Source of the DNA: CTSOIL-112 sp964293815
GTDB lineage: Bacteria; Pseudomonadota; Gammaproteobacteria; Burkholderiales; Burkholderiaceae
Reading direction: 5' to 3'
DNA: 59,519 bases
Assembly (NCBI GenBank): GCA_964293815.1
Contig: CAXYYC010000014.1
Location: 1-59,519, forward strand
The notes below the pieces were generated by a model that had not been told where the DNA came from, made no database searches, and was given only the letters and a program-made list of their open reading frames with translations. Positions within the stretch are counted from its first letter, which is position 1. Every line of letters begins with the position of its first letter. The position numbers and the translations under genes are program-made. Of this stretch, positions 45,029 through 54,273 are shown one piece after another.

Positions 45029-45056
45029 TAGTCGTTGTATCTTAGTCGTTGTATTT
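45029..45056. repeat. 14-bp tandem duplication between iscR and iscS
   Basis: TTAGTCGTTGTATC is followed at once by TTAGTCGTTGTATT (13 of 14 identical). It lies just upstream of the iscS ribosome site. Confidence 0.75.
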
Positions 45057-45088
45057 TGGTGATATTGTTATGTCGTTTATGTGTTCGT

Positions 45089-45565
45089 TCACACGGCGGC
45101 ATTGCTCATCATGGTTTTGCGCTTGTTCAAGCGTTGTGCACTTTCGTGTAATTCATTGCGCTGGTTCTGCTCGCGCACCAGATCGGCCAAAGAGACCGAT
45201 GAGAGATAATTGAACATTTTTCGGTTCAAATCCATCCACAGATGGTGCGTCATGCATTTTTGCCCGCCTTTGCAATCCTCTTTGCCCTCACACTGACGCG
45301 CATCCATCGGCTCGTCCACCGCGACCACGATATCGGCCACAGTGATCTCGGACATCGGGCGCGCCAAGGTATAACCGCCGCCCGGACCGCGGACGCTATT
45401 GACCAAACCAAATCGACGCAATTTGCCAAATAATTGCTCCAAGTACGACAGGGAAATCTCCTGTCGCTCAGCGACCGCCGACAGGCTGACCGGCGATTCG
45501 CCTTCAGCCAAAGCCACATCCAATAATGCGGTGACGGCAAAGCGTCCTTTGGTGGTTAATCTCAT
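45089..45565 (-). CDS. iscR: Fe-S cluster regulator IscR
   Basis: A 158-residue Rrf2-family regulator that controls the isc genes through its own [2Fe-2S] cluster. Winged-helix start MRLTTKGRFAVTALLDVAL; cluster residues Cys92, Cys98, Cys104 and His107 (QCEGKEDCKGGQKCMTHH) match E. coli IscR positions exactly. ATG 45565 was chosen because CAGGAG sits 6 nt before it; an in-frame ATG at 45586 adds 7 codons. No clear IscR type 1 box was found in the upstream gap by eye. Confidence 0.96.
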   Translation of the reverse strand: MRLTTKGRFAVTALLDVALAEGESPVSLSAVAERQEISLSYLEQLFGKLRRFGLVNSVRGPGGGYTLARPMSEITVADIVVAVDEPMDARQCEGKEDCKGGQKCMTHHLWMDLNRKMFNYLSSVSLADLVREQNQRNELHESAQRLNKRKTMMSNAAV

Positions 45566-45805
45566 TATGTGCTCCTGTTTAGACACTGTATTGGGTAATT
45601 CACCAGATCAGATTAATCAGCAGAAACCCCGATCAATTCAACTGTTTTGGCGACTTTTCGCTACAATGTTGCTGTGTGTTTTTTCCACTCAATACCCCAT
45701 TGATTGAACGGGCATTGATATTTAGGCAGATTCTAACATAAATCCGATAAATTCACTCGGGTATTAAAATATTTTAACAAAAAAACCATTATTCAGATCA
45801 CCATT

Positions 45806-46984
45806 ATGAGCCGCAAAAATCCAAACACCCTGTGCGCTACCCAAGCCCGCCATACAGACAGCATTCACATGGCCAATCCGCCGCTGTATCAAGGCTCCAC
45901 CATCATCTACAAACACGTCGCCGATTTAGCCAAAGCGCACCACGAATACGAGGCTGGCGCGGAGAGCTACACCTACGGCCGCAAAGGGACGCCGACCTCG
46001 CTGGCGCTGTGCGAGGCATTGGCCAAACTCGAAGGCGGCCATCGCGCATACCTGTGCCCATCAGGGTTGGCCGCTCTGTCCACCGCCCTGCTGTCGCAAC
46101 TCAGTGCAGGCGACCATGTATTGATGGTGGACACTGCGTACGGCCCAACACGTCAATTGTGCGACGATCTGCTCAAACGCTATGGCGTGAGCACGACCTA
46201 TTATGACCCGCTGATTGGGTCAGGTATTGAGGCGCTGATTCAAACGAATACACGCGTGATTTTCCTCGAAAGCCCCGGCTCGCTGACCTTGGAAATCCAA
46301 GACATTCCGGCCATCACCGCCATCGCACGCCAGCACAACATCACCACCATCATTGACAATACTTGGGCAACGCCGTTGTATTTCAAAGCTTTCGAACACG
46401 GTGTGGACATCGTGGTACAAGCCGTGACCAAATACCTCGGCGGCCATTCGGACGTACTCATGGGCGCGGTGATTGCGAATGAGCGCACCTATAAAAGCGT
46501 GCGCAACATGGCCCATCAAACCGGCCAATTCGCTGGCGGCATGGACATCGCGTTGGTGCTGCGCGGTTTGCGCACCTTACCAGTGCGTCTGCGCGAGCAC
46601 GAGCACAACGCCCTGCAAATCGCGCAGTGGTTTGAAAACCAGCCCGCCGTAGAGCGTGTGATTCACCCCGCACTGCCCTCTCATCCGCAACACGCGCTGT
46701 GGCAACGCGACTTTCTCGGCGCCAGCGGCCTATTCACCGTTGTATTCAAAGCGCAGTACACACCCGCGCAGATCAACGCGATGGTTGAACACTATCAATA
46801 TTTCGGCATTGGCTACAGTTGGGGCGGTTTCGAGTCGCTCGCCTTGCCAGTGCACCCAAATCATCTGAACCAAGTTCGCACCGCCACCCGTGTCGGTCCG
46901 CAATCAATGGTGCGCTACCAAATCGGATTGGAGGACGTTTCCGATCTGTTGCAAGACCTTGAACAAGCACTTAAAGCACTGTAA
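45806..46984 (+). CDS. metC: Cystathionine beta-lyase
   Basis: A 392-residue PLP enzyme of the Cys/Met metabolism family, most like MetC, which cleaves cystathionine to homocysteine. PLP Lys in VDIVVQAVTKYLGGHSDVLMG; the start NPPLYQGSTIIY and YTYGRKGTPTSLALCEAL are family blocks; the end GFESLALP fits beta-lyases. Related gamma-lyases differ little, so the exact reaction is inferred. Divergent from iscR; ends at a terminator. Confidence 0.9.
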   Translation: MSRKNPNTLCATQARHTDSIHMANPPLYQGSTIIYKHVADLAKAHHEYEAGAESYTYGRKGTPTSLALCEALAKLEGGHRAYLCPSGLAALSTALLSQLSAGDHVLMVDTAYGPTRQLCDDLLKRYGVSTTYYDPLIGSGIEALIQTNTRVIFLESPGSLTLEIQDIPAITAIARQHNITTIIDNTWATPLYFKAFEHGVDIVVQAVTKYLGGHSDVLMGAVIANERTYKSVRNMAHQTGQFAGGMDIALVLRGLRTLPVRLREHEHNALQIAQWFENQPAVERVIHPALPSHPQHALWQRDFLGASGLFTVVFKAQYTPAQINAMVEHYQYFGIGYSWGGFESLALPVHPNHLNQVRTATRVGPQSMVRYQIGLEDVSDLLQDLEQALKAL

Positions 46985-47013
46985 CCGTACTTCACCACCC
47001 AAAGTACCACACA

Positions 47014-47041
47014 CAAAATCAGGCATTTCGCCTGATTTTGT
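47014..47041 (+). terminator. Terminator after metC
   Basis: AAAATCAGGC and GCCTGATTTT pair around ATTTC; the final T-run continues TGTATTT. Confidence 0.8.
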
Positions 47042-47202
47042 ATTTAAAAGTCATGAATTTGCAACAAAACCCATCAAAATGATTTCGGTTTGACCTGTCA
47101 AGAAAAAGTGTTTAGACTAAGCCCAGTTGGCGCGCATTTTGTGTGTGTTATTTTCCCTATGTTGTCATGCTTCGATTTGACACGATACAAAGGAGCGAGC
47201 TC

Positions 47203-48774
47203 ATGACTCAAGCGGCTACCCCCGTCAAGCACCCCACCGCATTATTGAAGTGGAATCAATTATTCAACGAAATTCGCAAGCTGTTTTCCTCTACCAGCAA
47301 AGACCAGACAGAACCAACAGACCCGCCACAACCCAGACCAAGCAGCCCACCACGCATTGCCTCGGTCATCATCCCCGCACTGAACGAGGCGCAACACATT
47401 GCCGATGTGGTGCGCTACGCACACTCCGACCCGAGCACCGGCGAAGTCATCGTGGTCGATGACTGCTCGGTAGACCGTACCGCCGAATTGGCCAGAGAAG
47501 CCGGCGCGCAGGTCATCACCAGCTCGATGCTGGGTAAAGGCGCGTCGATGGAGGATGGTATTGCGATGGCGCAGCACGAGATCATTGTTTATTTGGATGG
47601 TGATTTGACAGGGCTACAGCCGAACATCATCTCGGATCTCATCAATCCAATCGTGGACGAAGGCAACGATTTTGTCAAAGCGCGCTTTGGTCGCAGCGGT
47701 GGCAGAGTTACCGAATTGACTGCCAAACCCATGCTCAAATTATTTTTTCCCGAGCTGTGCGATTTTTCTCAGCCACTGGGCGGCATTATTGCAGCGAGAA
47801 AGTCCCTGCTCCAGCAATTGACATTTGAGGATGGTTATGGCGTGGACATTGGTTTACTGATTGATGCCAATTTGGCTGGCGCACAATTGACGCAAGTGGA
47901 TATTGGCAGTTTAGTCAACGACAGCCAAGACCTCTCCAGCCTCGGCTTCATGGCGCAGGAGGTCAGCCGCGTGATTTTGCAGCGTGCCAAGCGCGCCGGG
48001 CGACTCAGCGTGGATCAAATCATGTCTATTTTTGAGCTGGAGCAGCAGAATAAAACCCACATTGATCGCGTGTTAGAAAAATTGCGCGGCTGCAACAAAC
48101 TGGTTTTACTCGACATGGACGGCACGATCACGCAAGAGCGCTATGTGGTTGAATTGGCCAAAAAAGTCGGATGCCTTGATCAGCTCAACGAACTATTGGA
48201 CTCGCAAGTGGTTGACTCGGCCACGCGCAGCGAACACATCGCCGAATTATTTCGTTTTGTGCACAAATCCCAATTCGAGCAAGTAGCGCGGCAGATTCCT
48301 CTGCGCAACGGCGTGATTGAAGCGGTCAATGAACTTCGCCGACGCGGCTATAAAGTGGGCGTTGTGAGCGATAGCTATTTCGTCGCGGCGGAAGTGATAC
48401 GACGACGAATTTTTGACGATTTTGCCTTGGCGCATATTGTCCTATTTGAAAATGAGGTTTGCCAAGGCACGTTATCCATCAACCCCGCCTTTTACCACGA
48501 CCAAGGCTGTAAAGACCATCCGCTGTGCAAAAGCAATGTGCTGCGTCACATCATGGACCAAAACCCGCAACTGGCGCATGGGGAAACCATCGCTGTGGGC
48601 GACAATCTGAATGATTTACATTTGCTCCAGCAGGTGAACCAAGGCTACATCATCGAACCGAAACATCCGGATTTACACCAAAACGGTCTGATCGAAATTC
48701 ACAGTTTTGACGAGCTCATTCAGCACATGACCCAACATCCGATTTACCCATTGGATACCGAGCATCAGGTCTAA
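47203..48774 (+). CDS. Glucosyl-3-phosphoglycerate synthase fused to HAD phosphatase
   Basis: A 523-residue two-domain protein. The first part (about 55-305) is a GT-2-type glycosyltransferase of the GpgS kind: SVIIPALNEAQHIADV, DLTG as the metal motif, SGGRVTELTAKPML, SQPLGGIIAA and GYGVDIGLLID. The second part (about 315-510) is a HAD phosphatase like SerB: LLDMDGTITQERYV, VGVVSDSY, GDNLNDLHLL. Together they could make glucosylglycerate from a nucleotide sugar and 3-phosphoglycerate, then remove the phosphate, but sugar and product are inferred. AAGGAG lies 7 nt before ATG 47203, and upstream ATGs in frame lack this. Single gene. Confidence 0.8.
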   Translation: MTQAATPVKHPTALLKWNQLFNEIRKLFSSTSKDQTEPTDPPQPRPSSPPRIASVIIPALNEAQHIADVVRYAHSDPSTGEVIVVDDCSVDRTAELAREAGAQVITSSMLGKGASMEDGIAMAQHEIIVYLDGDLTGLQPNIISDLINPIVDEGNDFVKARFGRSGGRVTELTAKPMLKLFFPELCDFSQPLGGIIAARKSLLQQLTFEDGYGVDIGLLIDANLAGAQLTQVDIGSLVNDSQDLSSLGFMAQEVSRVILQRAKRAGRLSVDQIMSIFELEQQNKTHIDRVLEKLRGCNKLVLLDMDGTITQERYVVELAKKVGCLDQLNELLDSQVVDSATRSEHIAELFRFVHKSQFEQVARQIPLRNGVIEAVNELRRRGYKVGVVSDSYFVAAEVIRRRIFDDFALAHIVLFENEVCQGTLSINPAFYHDQGCKDHPLCKSNVLRHIMDQNPQLAHGETIAVGDNLNDLHLLQQVNQGYIIEPKHPDLHQNGLIEIHSFDELIQHMTQHPIYPLDTEHQV

Positions 48775-48783
48775 AACCAGCAT

Positions 48784-49173
48784 TCACCGATCGTACAGCT
48801 CCAGCGGTAAACCATCGGGATCGGCGAAAAATACAAATCGCCGCCCCGTAAACTCATCCACGCGAATGTCCTCTACCGCAACGCCCTGCGCTTCGAGCCA
48901 CGCTTTGCACTGCGTCACATCGCTTACGGCAAAGGCCAAGTGCCGCAAACCGCACGCCTCTGGTCGGGTCGGACGCGGCGGCGGATTGGGAAAGGAAAAT
49001 AGTTCAATTTGCGCGCCGTCGGGCAGAGCCAAATCCAATTTATACGAATCGCGCTTGGCTCGGTAGTTCTCCGCCAGCACACGCAGCCCCAAAATGCGGG
49101 TGTAAAAATCTTTGGATGCCGCGTAATCCGAACAAATGATCGCCGCGTGGTGCATACCTTGCAGATTGAGCAT
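48784..49173 (-). CDS. YaeR-like VOC family protein
   Basis: A 129-residue vicinal-oxygen-chelate fold protein. It tracks E. coli YaeR closely, with HHAAIICSDYAASKDFY, ELFSFPNPPPRPTRPEACGLRHLAF and GRRFVFFADPDGLPLELYD. The metal ligands appear as His near the start, Glu in ELFSF, His in RHLAF and Glu in LPLELY. It may be a glyoxalase I-like enzyme, but YaeR's substrate is not established. Convergent with the preceding fusion gene. Confidence 0.85.
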   Translation of the reverse strand: MLNLQGMHHAAIICSDYAASKDFYTRILGLRVLAENYRAKRDSYKLDLALPDGAQIELFSFPNPPPRPTRPEACGLRHLAFAVSDVTQCKAWLEAQGVAVEDIRVDEFTGRRFVFFADPDGLPLELYDR

Positions 49174-49254
49174 ATCAACTCCTTTTTTCCTTTATAAATC
49201 AGTGCACTTGAGCGTGTATTGTACCGAGTTGTACGAGATTGGCGCAGGGCAAAT

Positions 49255-49285
49255 AAAAGCGGCGCATCTCAAATGCGCCGCTTTT
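49255..49285 (-). terminator. Terminator after the ETF-QO gene
   Basis: AAAAGCGGCGCAT and ATGCGCCGCTTTT form a 13-bp perfect stem with a 5-base loop. It works in either direction. Confidence 0.85.
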
Positions 49286-49328
49286 ACTTTTAAATTACGT
49301 TTAGATTGCGTTCAGATTGCCATTGCGA

Positions 49329-50978
49329 TTACATATTGCCGTAGTTCGGGCCGCCCGAGCCTTCCGGCGTGACCCATACGATGTTTTGCGTCGGGTCTTT
49401 GATGTCGCAGGTTTTACAATGCACGCAATTTTGCGCATTGATTTGTAAACGTTCACCTTCGGGGCTGTTGGCATCCTCGATAAACTCATACACGCCCGCT
49501 GGACAATAGCGCGCTTCGGGGCCTGCGTAGATTTTCCAGTTCACGTTGACCGGTACACTTGGGTCTTTCAACGTCAAATGCGCCGGCTGGTTTTCCTCGT
49601 GGTTCGTATTGGATAGGAACACCGATGAGAGACGGTCAAACGTCAATTCATTGTCCGGTTTCGGATAAACAATCGGTGCGCACTGCGCCGCAGGTAGCAA
49701 GCATTCGTGATCGGCCCTGGTGCGGTGAATTGTCCACGGAATATTGCCTCCGAGTAATTTTTGCTCGATGCCGGTCATCAATGTGCCCATCGTGCGGCCT
49801 TTTTTGAACCATTGCTTGAAGTTACGCGCGCGCCAGAGTTCTTCTTTCAGCCATGATTGCTCGAATGCTTCTTCGTACGCTGGCAGCTCGTCACGCTCGC
49901 GTCCCGCGCTCAAAGCAGGTGCGATGGCTTCAGCGGCCAACATGCCGGTTTTGATCGCGGCGTGCGAGCCTTTGATACGCGAGGCATTCAAGAAACCGGC
50001 GTCGCAGCCGACCAAAACACCCCCTTTGAAATACAGTTTTGGCAAGGACAAAATCCCGCCCGCAGTGATCGCACGCGCGCCGTAGCTGACGCGTTTGCCA
50101 CCTTTGAGGTATTTCGCAATCGCTGGATGGGTTTTAAAGCGTTGAAACTCTTCAAACGGTGACAAATACGGATTCGCGTAATCCAAACCAACAATTTGCC
50201 CAATGGACACTTGATTGTCGTCCATGTGGTACATGAACGCGCCGCCGTAGGTATCGGATTCCAACGGCCAACCTGCCGCATGCACCACCAAACCTTCTTT
50301 GTGCTGTTCCGCAGGGATTTGCCACACTTCTTTGATACCGATGCCGTAGGCTTGTGGATCCTTGCCCTCGTTCAGATTGAATTTACTCATCAAGCGCTTG
50401 CCCAGATGACCGCGCGCACCTTCGGCAAATACGGTGTATTTCGCGTGCAGCTCCATACCCGGTTGATATTGTCCGGTCGGCTGGCCATCTTTGCCAATCC
50501 CCATATCGCCAGTCACCACGCCTTTGACCGCACCGTTTTCATCGTACAGCACATCGGCCGCCGCAAAACCCGGATAGATTTCAACGCCCGCCGTCTCGGC
50601 CTGCTCACCCATCCAACGCACCACATTGGCCAAGCTAACAATATAGTAACCATCGTTGTGGAAACATTTTGGCAACAGCCACAGCGGTGTCGATTTCGCA
50701 CCGGTTTCGGATAGGAACAAAAATTCATCCGCCGTCACTGGCACATTCAACGGCGCACCCAACTCTTTCCAGTTCGGGAACAACTCATTCATCGCAATCG
50801 GATCCATCACCGCGCCGGATAAAATATGCGCGCCCAGCTCAGAGCCTTTGTCGATCAAACACACATTAATGTCGGCATTCAACTGCTTCAGACGAATAGC
50901 CGCCGCCAAACCGGCAGGACCGCCGCCGACCACCAATACATCATATTCCATCACATCGCGTTCGATGTTCGCATCCAT
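49329..50978 (-). CDS. Electron transfer flavoprotein-ubiquinone oxidoreductase
   Basis: A 549-residue membrane-associated enzyme that passes electrons from ETF (fatty-acid and amino-acid oxidation) to ubiquinone. FAD site DVLVVGGGPAGLAAAIRL near the start; GPHLG-like GARGHLGKRLM; SHAAIKTGMLAAEAI; a C-terminal 4Fe-4S domain with YCPAGVYEF and NCVHCKTCDIKDPTQNI. AGGAG lies 6 nt before ATG 50978. The etfA/etfB genes are not nearby. A GAAC-N4-GTTC palindrome lies 160 bp upstream. Confidence 0.97.
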   Translation of the reverse strand: MDANIERDVMEYDVLVVGGGPAGLAAAIRLKQLNADINVCLIDKGSELGAHILSGAVMDPIAMNELFPNWKELGAPLNVPVTADEFLFLSETGAKSTPLWLLPKCFHNDGYYIVSLANVVRWMGEQAETAGVEIYPGFAAADVLYDENGAVKGVVTGDMGIGKDGQPTGQYQPGMELHAKYTVFAEGARGHLGKRLMSKFNLNEGKDPQAYGIGIKEVWQIPAEQHKEGLVVHAAGWPLESDTYGGAFMYHMDDNQVSIGQIVGLDYANPYLSPFEEFQRFKTHPAIAKYLKGGKRVSYGARAITAGGILSLPKLYFKGGVLVGCDAGFLNASRIKGSHAAIKTGMLAAEAIAPALSAGRERDELPAYEEAFEQSWLKEELWRARNFKQWFKKGRTMGTLMTGIEQKLLGGNIPWTIHRTRADHECLLPAAQCAPIVYPKPDNELTFDRLSSVFLSNTNHEENQPAHLTLKDPSVPVNVNWKIYAGPEARYCPAGVYEFIEDANSPEGERLQINAQNCVHCKTCDIKDPTQNIVWVTPEGSGGPNYGNM

Positions 50979-51133
50979 TCGGTTCTCCTAAAAAATCTGC
51001 ATGACGACAATACGTCTGATCCATATCGTCCAGTAATAAGCTTTTATATCAAGGCATTATAAAAATCAACACGCCATGACGACACCATTTATAAATAGTT
51101 CGTCATCTTACCACACTCACCCAAATAGGCAAT

Positions 51134-51155
51134 AAAAAGAACGACCGTTCTTTTT
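51134..51155. promoter_or_regulatory. Palindrome AAAAAGAAC-GACC-GTTCTTTTT, possible operator
   Basis: A 9+4+9 perfect dyad upstream of ETF-QO. The core AGAAC-N4-GTTCT is the same as at 1123-1136. It resembles a TetR-type operator or a Gram-positive LexA box; it could also act as a weak terminator. The rest of the gap 50979-51280 shows nothing recognisable. Confidence 0.35.
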
Positions 51156-51287
51156 AATTTTTTGCAAAAAATAATGACACTTTGCGTCGAATGGTTTGAC
51201 CTCATTTCCACCAATTAATCCAATAAGCCATCGAAAATGATGCCATTTCTACGCCAAACCACTGTCGCAGCGTTGCCCTCAGACAAC

Positions 51288-51322
51288 AAAAAACCCCGTA
51301 AACGCAGTGTTTATCGGGGTTT
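51288..51322 (-). terminator. Terminator of tRNA-Leu
   Basis: AAACCCCG/CGGGGTTT stem, extended by AAAC/GTTT, with a T-run on the minus strand (GGGGTTTTTTGTTG). Confidence 0.85.
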
Positions 51323-51356
51323 GCTTGCTAACCATGGGCGTCCACAGTTATAAAAT

Positions 51357-51443
51357 TGGTGCCCAGGAGAAGACTCGAACTTCCACAGTATTGCTACCAC
51401 TAGGACCTGAACCTAGCGCGTCTACCAATTTCGCCACCTGGGC
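51357..51443 (-). tRNA. tRNA-Leu(CAG)
   Basis: An 87-nt class II tRNA with encoded CCA. Acceptor GCCCAGG/CCTGGGC, D arm AAATTGGTAGACGCG, anticodon stem CTAGG/CCTAG with loop TTCAGGT (anticodon CAG, reading CUG), a long variable arm, and T loop GTTCGAGTC. Closeness to rnr is a known Burkholderiales arrangement. Confidence 0.97.
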
Positions 51444-51519
51444 ATTAATTGAATGACTAGTCACACGTTCGCCATAATTTTGCTGTATCGTGTACCAATC
51501 TATTTCAATCGAGGCTCGC

Positions 51520-51525
51520 ATTATA
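51520..51525 (-). promoter_or_regulatory. Likely -10 box of the tRNA-Leu promoter
   Basis: On the minus strand TATAAT is followed by GCGAGCCTCG, a G+C-rich stretch typical of stable-RNA promoters, about 75 bp before the tRNA. The -35 region is weak. Confidence 0.5.
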
Positions 51526-51580
51526 GCGCGTTTCATTTTCTATAGGTACTATTTACTTTATTTTTTATCATAAATTATCA

Positions 51581-54172
51581 ATGAAATCGAATTCTAAAAA
51601 GACGTTACAAGAAAAAAACAGCACCCATTCTACCCAGCCGTCCACGACGGCTAAACCCCGAGCAAGCCGCGCCAAAAAGAATCAACAATCTGTGGCCTTA
51701 CTAACACCGCGCGTGAAAAACGCGCCCGCATCGGCATCAGAGCCGACGCCTTCCAACCCTGTACAACCAACAAAACAAGGGACGCGCATTGACAAAATGA
51801 GTGGCTTACCAAGCAAATCGGCCATTTTTGACGTGATTTTTACCCACGCATCGATTTATAAACGCCCGATCAATACCTTGGCATTGGCGCAGGAATTAAG
51901 CGTTCCGCCGACCAAAGTATCGGGTTTGCAAAAATTATTGGATCAATTGGCGCAAGCAGGCGACATTAAAATTTCGACCAAAGGCCTGCTCTCGCCCAAT
52001 AGCGAGCACAATCTGGTCTACGGTACTTTGCAAGCACACCGCGATGGTTATGGCTTCATCATTAACCCGAATGGCGAGGATGTATTTGTCAATGAGCGCA
52101 ATATGAATACCGCATGGCATGGCGATAAAGTGGCGGTGCGCATCATCGGTACCGCGCGCAATGGCAAACGCGAAGGCGATGTGGTCGAAGTCACCGAGCG
52201 TAAATTATCGCAAGTGGTCGGCCACGTCATCCATGAAAATGGTGTTTGGTTGGTCAATCCCGACGATGTGCGCCTGCGTTCTGACATCTTGTTGGATGTA
52301 AACGATTTGGGCGGCGCGACGGCCAACCAAGTGGTCGTAGTGGCACTGAAAACCTACGGCGACAGCTACACCATGCCAACCGGTCGCGTGGTCGAGGTTT
52401 TGGGTAACGCCGACGACCCAGGCATGGAAATCGAAATTGCGGTGCGCAAATTCGATATCCCGCATGTATTTTCCGAGGCAACCGAGCGCCAAACCGCACA
52501 ATTGCCCGACACCGTGATTGCCAGCGATTTGACCAATCGCGTTGATTTGCGCGATGTACCGCTGGTCACGATTGATGGCGAAGACGCGCGCGATTTTGAC
52601 GATGCGGTATATTGCGAGCCGATCAAACGCGGTCGCAAAACCACGGCCTATCGTCTATTGGTCGCGATTGCCGACGTGAGTCATTATGTGCGCGACAAAA
52701 CACCGCTGAATGAGGATGCGGTTCTGCGCTCAACCAGCGTGTATTTTCCGCGCCGCGTCGTGCCGATGTTACCCGAAAAGCTATCCAACGGCCTGTGCTC
52801 GCTCAATCCACACGTTGATCGCCTGTGCATGGTCGCCGACATGGTGATTGATTTAGACGGGCAAATTACCGCTTACCAATTTTATCCAGCGGTCATGCAC
52901 TCTGCGGCGCGTCTGACCTACACGCAGGTGTGGGAATATGTTTCCGAGGGCACAGGCGTATTGACCGAAGCACACAAAGCGGTCGCACCGCACATCAAGA
53001 ATCTGTACGCACTCTATCAAATCCAGCTCAAAGCACGCGAGGCGCGCGGCGCGATGGAGTTTGAAACCACCGAGACCTACATTGTTTCGGATGAAAAAGG
53101 CAAGATCAAAGAAATTTTACCGCGCACGCGCAACGATGCGCACCGCTTGATCGAAGAATGTATGCTCGCGGCCAATGTCTGCGCAGCAGAGTTTATCGCA
53201 CAGTGCGAGCGCCCCAGCCTGTACCGCGTGCACGAAGGCCCGACACCGGAAAAACTCGAAGCCCTGCGCCGCAACCTCGCGCTGGCCGGACTGCGTATGG
53301 AAGGCGGCGACAAACCGACGCCGAAAGACTACGCCAAAGTCATGACGCAGATTGCCCATCGTCCCGACGCCGCCACGCTACAAACGCTATTACTGCGTTC
53401 GATGCAACAAGCGGTGTATTCACCCGACAACCAAGGGCACTTTGGCCTCGCCTACAGCGCCTACACCCATTTCACCTCACCGATTCGGCGCTACCCCGAT
53501 CTGCTGGTACACCGCACGATCAAAGCGATTTTGCAGGGACAACGCTATATGCCGCTGGTCAACGGCTTGAATCTGCTCGAAGACACGCGCAAAAAGGTAT
53601 TGGCCAACGACGTTAAACCATCGTTGAACCCAAAACCGGCTCCGAACGATGCGCAGCACAACGTCTGGGTGCGTTTGGGCGAACACACCTCCATGTGCGA
53701 GCGTCGCGCCGACGAAGCCAGCCGCGACGTCACGCTGTGGCTCAAGTGCGAATACATGAAGCAGTTCATTGGCGAAACCATGAGTGGCCGCGTGTCATCG
53801 GTCACGCAGTTCGGCGCATTCGTCACGCTCAACGACGTATTTGTCGATGGTCTCATTTATATTTCCGAACTGGGACAAGACTATTTTGAATACGATGAAG
53901 CCAGTTACAGCCTGAAAGGTCGCGCATCCGGCAAGACTTATCGATTGGGCGACGAAGTTCAGGTACGCATTGCCGCCGTGGACTCCGACACACGCAAAAT
54001 CGATTTTGTCTTGGAAAGCCAATTAAACCCAAACGAGGCAAAAAAATCACCTCATTCCAGCACTCAATCTGCGAAAAAACCACAAACCTCAGCAAAATCA
54101 GCGGAACGAAATAACGTTTCCCAACGCAGCTCTGCCAAACGCAGTAGTGGCAAAAAGAACAAACGCTCATAA
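51581..54172 (+). CDS. rnr: Ribonuclease R
   Basis: An 863-residue 3'-5' exoribonuclease that degrades structured RNA. Order: basic Lys/Ser/Thr-rich N-terminal tail with a winged-helix part (about 70-135), cold-shock domains, the RNB catalytic core with IDGEDARDFDDAVY (metal-binding Asp residues) and HFTSPIRRYPDLLVHRTI, an S1 domain (MSGRVSSVTQFGAFVTL ... VDGLIYISEL), and a Lys/Ser-rich tail. Divergent from tRNA-Leu. The methyltransferase gene rlmB, which often follows rnr, is absent; a terminator follows. Confidence 0.97.
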   Translation: MKSNSKKTLQEKNSTHSTQPSTTAKPRASRAKKNQQSVALLTPRVKNAPASASEPTPSNPVQPTKQGTRIDKMSGLPSKSAIFDVIFTHASIYKRPINTLALAQELSVPPTKVSGLQKLLDQLAQAGDIKISTKGLLSPNSEHNLVYGTLQAHRDGYGFIINPNGEDVFVNERNMNTAWHGDKVAVRIIGTARNGKREGDVVEVTERKLSQVVGHVIHENGVWLVNPDDVRLRSDILLDVNDLGGATANQVVVVALKTYGDSYTMPTGRVVEVLGNADDPGMEIEIAVRKFDIPHVFSEATERQTAQLPDTVIASDLTNRVDLRDVPLVTIDGEDARDFDDAVYCEPIKRGRKTTAYRLLVAIADVSHYVRDKTPLNEDAVLRSTSVYFPRRVVPMLPEKLSNGLCSLNPHVDRLCMVADMVIDLDGQITAYQFYPAVMHSAARLTYTQVWEYVSEGTGVLTEAHKAVAPHIKNLYALYQIQLKAREARGAMEFETTETYIVSDEKGKIKEILPRTRNDAHRLIEECMLAANVCAAEFIAQCERPSLYRVHEGPTPEKLEALRRNLALAGLRMEGGDKPTPKDYAKVMTQIAHRPDAATLQTLLLRSMQQAVYSPDNQGHFGLAYSAYTHFTSPIRRYPDLLVHRTIKAILQGQRYMPLVNGLNLLEDTRKKVLANDVKPSLNPKPAPNDAQHNVWVRLGEHTSMCERRADEASRDVTLWLKCEYMKQFIGETMSGRVSSVTQFGAFVTLNDVFVDGLIYISELGQDYFEYDEASYSLKGRASGKTYRLGDEVQVRIAAVDSDTRKIDFVLESQLNPNEAKKSPHSSTQSAKKPQTSAKSAERNNVSQRSSAKRSSGKKNKRS

Positions 54173-54212
54173 CTCATGCGCGGCATTCATTCGTGCGATT
54201 GATCTGCAATGC

Positions 54213-54245
54213 AAAATCCCCAGCCAACTTGACTGGGGATTTTTA
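54213..54245 (+). terminator. Terminator after rnr
   Basis: ATCCCCAG and CTGGGGAT pair around CCAACTTGA-like loop bases, followed by TTTT. Confidence 0.85.
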
Positions 54246-54273
54246 ACGCATCATTCGCAACTCAAGCTACGCA

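Noticed and set aside
45566..45805. IscR type 1 binding box before iscR
   Set aside because: I could not find a convincing palindrome of the known form by eye, so none is listed.
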